A DNA stretch of 8,233 nt, taken from positions 1 through 8,233 of the forward strand of contig DAOWDF010000073.1 in the NCBI GenBank assembly GCA_030639165.1. The letters run 5' to 3'. The position numbers were made by a program, and so were the translations under genes. Below the pieces are notes generated by a model. It saw only the letters and a program-made list of their open reading frames with translations, searched no databases and was not told the DNA's origin. Positions 4,579 to 8,233 of the stretch are shown piece by piece. How positions within the stretch are numbered: position 1 is the stretch's first letter; each line of letters begins with the position of its first letter. Source of the DNA: Alphaproteobacteria bacterium (GTDB lineage Bacteria; Pseudomonadota; Alphaproteobacteria; Micavibrionales; Micavibrionaceae).

Positions 4579-6231
4579 ATGTCTTTTAAATATAATCATT
4601 TTCTATTGTCAGCATGCTTGCCTGTAATCGCATTTACAACTTTTACCATACCGTTGGCAAACGCTGGATTTGAATGGAATCCTCCTAAAGTAGAAGAAGT
4701 AAAACCAGAGACAGCAGCAATTCCGTCAATAACCCCTAAACCTTTAGAAGCAATAGATAATGTATCAGTGGGAACACCTGCAAATATCAAGACTACAGAA
4801 GAGCAAACCCCAGAGGCGCCACAAAATATCAAAATTGCAGAAGAACAAAAAACAACTCCCCCTGAAATTAAGCTTCTCCCTTTAGTTGATGACACCGAAG
4901 AGCAGGCAATAATCATACCTGAATTAAGCCTATTTCCTTTAGATGACGATAACAAAGAGCAAAAAGAAAACTCCGTTGAGGTCAACCTATTTCCTATAGG
5001 TGAAGGTAATGAAGAACAAATAACCGATACTACAGAAGCCGTTGTTCTATCCCATGACAATGTTGAAGTTGCCGCCGAAGAAAAAAATGATGCAATAATA
5101 ATTGAGCCCACTACTCCAGCAGAAAATGTTAATTGGAATACTCCTGAAACATTTAATATCATAGAGGGCTTTGGGTCAGATATGCCTCTTGCCCTAGCTC
5201 TGCGCCAAATAGTTCCTGCTGAATATGCATTTTCCTTTGGAGACAATGTAAATGCTGGAGATAACATTTCATGGACAGGTGGTAGACCATGGAATGAGAC
5301 ACTTAAAGATGCCATCGCACCTTTAAATATTACATTTGAAATAAAAGGCAAAAAAATTATATTGAAGCTAGATAAAACTGCTGAAGCCACAATTATTGAT
5401 CTACAAGAGCCGCTCACTAAAAAAAAAACTGTTAAAACTGCGCAGGTCTTAGACGAAGTAATTGAAGCAGAAAGTGCGCCAGTAACTATATCTCCCCCTG
5501 CTGCCGCAGAAGAAGAAGCCTCACCAGAACAAGTAAAAAAAAAAGTTCCTATTGGCATACACCAGCAAGAAGAGTTAATTTTTACTCCTGCTAATAAAAT
5601 TGAAAATACTACACTCCAAAATAATGATGCAGATGCTGTAATTACCGAACAAAAAAACCCATCAAATATAGATGATATTATATGGATGGATCATGAAGTA
5701 TTAATAGAAGAAGAAAAACCATCTTTAGACAATGAACTCTCAACAATACTAGAAGAAGAAAAAGCTCCAGAAGAAGCTATTGTTATAGAAGAAGAAAAAG
5801 TTTCTACACTAACCCCAACCCAACCAGAAATAGAACAACCCCTATCACAGGAAGTTGAAGAAACTGCAATAATAGAAATATCTGAAGAAGACACTCCAGA
5901 GCCAAAAATTAAGATAATCACTCCGACTTCCACCCCAAAAAATGATAGTAATAAAGCACCATCCTTGCGCGATAAACCATCCAATGACATCAAAATATGG
6001 GAAGCTAAACAAGGTGCCAATCTTAAAAAAATATTAGATAAATGGAGTGAGGAAGAACAAGTATTATTTAAATGGTCAACCACCAAAAAATACAAATTAG
6101 ATAAAGATGTATTCATCAGCGGTACTTTTGAAAATGCCGTTAGTATCTTGTTCTCCAAAGGCTTAAGAAATGCACCTAAATATTATATAATTGAAGAAGA
6201 ATCCTACGAATTACATGTAGGTAAAAAATAA
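4579..6231 (+). CDS. Exported protein with two TcpQ/PilL-like domains and a long acidic linker
   Basis: This 550-residue predicted periplasmic or outer-membrane protein has no gene symbol I can assign. Residues 1-29 are a signal peptide (cut after LANA). Residues 36-185 are Glu/Pro/Ile-rich and repetitive. Residues about 190-265 form a folded domain: FGSDMPLALALRQIVP (198-213), then NISWTGGRPWNETLKDAIAP (229-248) and a hydrophobic strand KKIILKL. Residues 275-465 are a second acidic linker. Residues 471-550 form a domain with IKIWEAKQGANLKKILDKWS (471-490), FKWSTTKKYKL, and GTFENAVSIL (515-524). Both resemble TcpQ/PilL-C or STN-type domains that pair with secretins in type IV pilus and conjugation systems. 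There is no lipobox. AGGA at 4565-4568 is 10 nt from the ATG. It follows icmT by 149 bp with possible own control. Sampled lines look clearly more AT-rich than dotB. It may be an extra outer-membrane-complex part, but it could instead serve a separate pilus. Confidence 0.72.
   Translation: MSFKYNHFLLSACLPVIAFTTFTIPLANAGFEWNPPKVEEVKPETAAIPSITPKPLEAIDNVSVGTPANIKTTEEQTPEAPQNIKIAEEQKTTPPEIKLLPLVDDTEEQAIIIPELSLFPLDDDNKEQKENSVEVNLFPIGEGNEEQITDTTEAVVLSHDNVEVAAEEKNDAIIIEPTTPAENVNWNTPETFNIIEGFGSDMPLALALRQIVPAEYAFSFGDNVNAGDNISWTGGRPWNETLKDAIAPLNITFEIKGKKIILKLDKTAEATIIDLQEPLTKKKTVKTAQVLDEVIEAESAPVTISPPAAAEEEASPEQVKKKVPIGIHQQEELIFTPANKIENTTLQNNDADAVITEQKNPSNIDDIIWMDHEVLIEEEKPSLDNELSTILEEEKAPEEAIVIEEEKVSTLTPTQPEIEQPLSQEVEETAIIEISEEDTPEPKIKIITPTSTPKNDSNKAPSLRDKPSNDIKIWEAKQGANLKKILDKWSEEEQVLFKWSTTKKYKLDKDVFISGTFENAVSILFSKGLRNAPKYYIIEEESYELHVGKK
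4858..5019 (+). repeat. Three degenerate in-frame repeats in the first linker
   Basis: Residues 94-147 of the TcpQ-like protein hold three related units of 17-20 residues, each with a strand-like core (IKLLPLVDD, LSLFPLDDD, VNLFPIGEG) followed by a charged segment ending in EQ (TEEQ, NKEQ, NEEQ). The consensus is a hydrophobic L-F/L-P-L/I core, acidic residues, then E-Q. Two shorter IK-x-x-EEQ-like units precede them (residues 70-90). The divergence suggests old internal duplication under relaxed selection. A spacing or protein-protein interaction role is possible. Confidence 0.6.
5419..5428 (+). repeat. A10 homopolymer tract inside the TcpQ-like gene
   Basis: Ten consecutive adenines encode most of the KKK at residues 281-283. 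Loss of one A leads to TAG at 5450-5452; gain of one leads to TAA at 5433-5435. Either change would leave a protein with the signal peptide and the first TcpQ-like domain but without the second. Confidence 0.85.
5535..5544 (+). repeat. Second A10 homopolymer tract in the same gene
   Basis: Ten consecutive adenines encode the KKK at residues 320-322, 116 bp after the first tract. Loss of one A leads to TAA at 5576-5578; gain of one leads to TAA at 5592-5594. As with the first tract, slippage would remove the C-terminal domain. Confidence 0.85.
5701..5805 (+). repeat. Repeated EEEK units in the second linker
   Basis: LIEEEKPS, ILEEEKAP and VIEEEKVS occur at residues 375-382, 390-397 and 402-409. 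The underlying DNA shares TAGAAGAAGAAAAA in all three copies. This near-identity at DNA level in an otherwise loose linker suggests recent local duplication and a potential for length variation between strains. Confidence 0.65.
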
Positions 6232-6259
6232 TATATCAACTTCAATTTAAACTCAGACA

Positions 6260-7456
6260 CTACAAGAACCTTACTAGACTCAGCCCCTGTGTCATTGCAG
6301 CCACCTGATAAGACGCCTCTAGCTGAGTTCTCAAGACTGTAATCTTAACCCCAACCTCATTTATATCTACATCTTCAATACTACTCACTGTATTTAACAA
6401 AAGCTGTCGCTGGTCATTATGTGATTCTTTAGTTTCACTCATCTGTACACGTACAATCTCTGCGCGGAATCTAACCTCATCAATCTCATCAATAGAATTA
6501 ACCACCATTGCCGTTATCGCATTATATAATTTATAAAAATTATCTTTCTGTTCCTCTGCAGTAGCTCCAGGAGCACCTTTTGCATCAGGAACTGCTGGAT
6601 AAACGCCACTTTCATAGACATCAACTACAGGCGGTAAATTTTCATTCTTCATAACCGCCAAGGCAACCATTATATTTCTAAGGCTATCCTCATTTGCTAA
6701 AGTTGTATATTTGATTTCAGAATTATCATCCACGCGAACAAAGACATCACCCGCCGTCCCATTACTTAATGATGCAGAAAAACCAATAGTAGAATCAGTA
6801 ATCGCATCAGGATTCCCTGCGAGAGCGCTACCATCCGTTAAATCGGCAATTAAATCATCTGTAGTAATTAACCCATCCTTCCAGCGTGTAATTAATGTAT
6901 TAAGCGCCGCATCCAATGTTCCATTATCGGTAAATGGTTTTTCCGAACTATCCGCTCCAGCGAGTAAATAACGATCACCATCTTGTATATTTATGAGCTC
7001 ACCAAAGAAATCAAATAAATTATTGGCATTATTAATTACAGACGTAAAATCAGCATCAAGCTTTGTAGATGTACTGCCAACAATTGTATCTTCCACAATA
7101 TTAGGAGTTGCAGGATCATCATAACGTACATCTTGCCCTAACTGATGATTCCCAGCTTGCAAAAGCCCTGTTAATGTTGATGAAAAATTCTTTGACTGCG
7201 CCTGAAATTCTTCGATTGATGTTAACGTAATAGCAATTTTTGTATCCGCACGAATAATGTTATTCGTATATATATCTAAGGATGATAACTCTGTTCGTGA
7301 ACGAACAGATATTAGAGCATCAGTATTCAATCCTGAATATGATTGCGTTTTCTTTCCCGTTGATAATTGCGTTGAAAGATCAGAAAATAGAGATTGCTGT
7401 GAATTTAAATTCTCTATTTGCCTTAACGCTTGCCCTAATGTTGATACACCTGTCAT
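6260..7456 (-). CDS. flgL: Flagellar hook-filament junction protein FlgL (HAP3)
   Basis: This 398-residue flagellin-like protein is exported through the flagellar apparatus and joins hook and filament. The N-terminal flagellin-type coiled region is at about 1-100, with LFSDLSTQLSTGKK (23-36) and SGLNTDALISVRSRTEL matching the conserved Q-TGK pattern of FlgL. The central part, about 105-330, is variable. The C-terminal helix region, 350-398, has VSSIEDVDINEVGVKI and LEASYQVAAMTQGLSLVRFL, typical of the flagellin D0/D1 end. There is no Sec signal, as expected. AGAGAGG at 7465-7471 lies 8 nt before the ATG. It follows flgK with a 21-bp gap in the usual flgK-flgL order, so they form an operon. 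A flagellin proper is possible from the domains, but the flgK neighbour favours FlgL. It converges with the TcpQ-like gene 28 bp away, with no clear terminator between. Confidence 0.87.
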   Translation of the reverse strand: MTGVSTLGQALRQIENLNSQQSLFSDLSTQLSTGKKTQSYSGLNTDALISVRSRTELSSLDIYTNNIIRADTKIAITLTSIEEFQAQSKNFSSTLTGLLQAGNHQLGQDVRYDDPATPNIVEDTIVGSTSTKLDADFTSVINNANNLFDFFGELINIQDGDRYLLAGADSSEKPFTDNGTLDAALNTLITRWKDGLITTDDLIADLTDGSALAGNPDAITDSTIGFSASLSNGTAGDVFVRVDDNSEIKYTTLANEDSLRNIMVALAVMKNENLPPVVDVYESGVYPAVPDAKGAPGATAEEQKDNFYKLYNAITAMVVNSIDEIDEVRFRAEIVRVQMSETKESHNDQRQLLLNTVSSIEDVDINEVGVKITVLRTQLEASYQVAAMTQGLSLVRFL

Positions 7457-7477
7457 TTATCTTACCTCTCTAAAACT

Positions 7478-8233
7478 TTAAATTACGTTCAATAATTCTT
7501 GAAAAATTTCATTAATAATATTAATTACTCGCGCCGATGCAGCATAAGAAGTTTGTACAACGATCAAATGGCCGAGCTCCTCATCAAGGTTAACCCCAGA
7601 ATCGTCAAGAATTTGCTGTTTTAACAATCCCTGCAAAGAGCGCTCATCCCCCACCCTAGAATTAACCAAAGCTAACTCTTGCGAAGCTTGGCTTATTATT
7701 TTCTGCGAATAATCTTTAATGGTTAATGAAGATGCAATGCCAGTATTTATAGAAGCATCAGGGCCCAAGAATTCTGACCTAAAAGCGACAAAAACCCCGC
7801 TTCCTTGCTCCACTTCAGATTGATATTCAATATCTGTAACCGGAGAAAATTCCTCTATAATGGTACCAGTAATATTATATGTGCCAAATAAAGCCTGAGC
7901 AATATTAACACCATCATCTAAAGAAGCACGTCCTGCAGCAGTGCCACCCAAAGAAGCCCCACTAATAGTGTTAGCACCACCAATTATCAAAATATCGCCG
8001 CCAAAATCAGGGTTACTAAAACTATTTCCCCCACGCATAGATAAAAACCCATCAGTATCAATCTGTGCAATCAAACCATTAACAGCATTTAACTTTGCCA
8101 ATAAATCAACCTCAGTATCACTAGGGCCTATCGTAATGCGAACTGCCTCATTATTTCCTACTGATACATCAAAATAAGGATCTTCAGCCTGTGATACTAA
8201 AGGCGTCAACCCTAAAAAATCAAAACCAAGATC
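7478..8233 (-). CDS. flgK: Flagellar hook-associated protein FlgK (HAP1), C-terminal part
   Basis: The visible part encodes the last 251 residues; the reading frame is open through the right edge of the window, so the true start lies outside. A TTG at 8209 is only an internal leucine. The C-terminal end carries the family pattern: KIISQASQELALVNSRVGDERSLQGLLKQ-type helix near 8-9 tens of residues from the end, then SGVNLDEELGHLIVVQTSYAASARVI, the conserved motif shared by FlgK and rod/hook proteins (SxVNxDEE, QxxYxASA). FlgK forms the first hook-filament junction ring and is exported by the flagellar type III apparatus. The gene lies directly upstream of flgL. The N-terminal portion of the fragment (PYFDVSVGNNEAVRI) fits the variable middle of FlgK. 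Confidence 0.9.
   Translation of the reverse strand, partial: DLGFDFLGLTPLVSQAEDPYFDVSVGNNEAVRITIGPSDTEVDLLAKLNAVNGLIAQIDTDGFLSMRGGNSFSNPDFGGDILIIGGANTISGASLGGTAAGRASLDDGVNIAQALFGTYNITGTIIEEFSPVTDIEYQSEVEQGSGVFVAFRSEFLGPDASINTGIASSLTIKDYSQKIISQASQELALVNSRVGDERSLQGLLKQQILDDSGVNLDEELGHLIVVQTSYAASARVINIINEIFQELLNVI

Noticed and set aside
4569..4589. Tiny ORF starting at ATG 4569 just before the TcpQ-like start
   Set aside because: It encodes six residues and overlaps the true start; there is no sign it is a regulatory leader peptide.
4596..5558. Long minus-strand open frame (320 codons) opposite the TcpQ-like gene
   Set aside because: It is Ser/Val/Ile-rich because it is antisense to the acidic, repetitive linker; it has no recognisable domain, and the plus strand has a signal peptide and two folded domains.
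5691..6158. Minus-strand open frame (155 codons) opposite the second linker and C-terminal domain
   Set aside because: Serine-rich antisense of Glu codons (GAA read as TTC/TCT), no ribosome binding site or domain.
494..6231. Conjugative plasmid or integrative element
   Set aside because: No relaxase, integrase, partition genes, attachment repeats or tRNA edge are visible; the flanks are housekeeping and flagellar genes. The gene order alone does not show mobility.
6232..6259. Bidirectional terminator between the TcpQ-like gene and flgL
   Set aside because: The 28-bp convergent gap is AT-rich, but no stem followed by a T tract could be found on either strand.
8207..8209. TTG as the start of the FlgK reading frame
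   Set aside because: The frame stays open to the window edge and the fragment lacks the FlgK N-terminus, so this is an internal codon of a partial gene.

Overview
The window looks like chromosomal DNA from an AT-rich, flagellated alphaproteobacterium. The acyl carrier protein has the sequence typical of that class, and the flagellar genes flgK and flgL point to a motile cell. The genus cannot be named from this sequence. Predatory or epibiotic lineages (Micavibrio-like) or host-associated ones would fit a Dot/Icm-type machine next to flagellar genes, but that is inference.

Layout. (1) 31-264, minus strand: acpP, with its own likely promoter in the 229-bp divergent gap. (2) 494-1366, plus: an exported DsbC/DsbG-like thioredoxin-fold protein with a CGHC active site. 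(3) 1545-4429, plus: four genes in the order dotD, dotC, dotB, icmT, the order of traH-traI-traJ-traK on IncI plasmid R64. They encode part of a type IVB secretion (Dot/Icm, MPF-I) system. (4) 4579-6231, plus: a 550-residue exported protein with two TcpQ/PilL-like domains separated by a long acidic, repetitive linker. (5) 6260-8233, minus: flgL and the C-terminal part of flgK, which runs off the right edge and converges on the TcpQ-like gene.

How the genes may work together. DotD (lipoprotein) and DotC are outer-membrane-side components, DotB is the cytoplasmic hexameric ATPase, and IcmT is a small inner-membrane protein. The Dsb-like protein could form or isomerise disulfides in the machine's periplasmic parts. 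The TcpQ-like protein has a signal peptide and two domains of a kind found in secretin or outer-membrane partners. It is the best candidate for an undescribed, lineage-specific part of the outer-membrane complex. No relaxase, coupling ATPase, DotA, DotG, DotH or effector lies in the window, so secretion and conjugation cannot be told apart here.

Sequence-level features worth attention: two A10 tracts in the TcpQ-like gene whose slippage would end translation within about 16 codons; a perfect 7-bp dyad overlapping that gene's candidate promoter; a DotC without a lipobox; and a perfect DnaA-box sequence in the acpP/dsb gap. No tRNA, rRNA, CRISPR array, insertion sequence or stretch of more than 300 bp without a gene was found.
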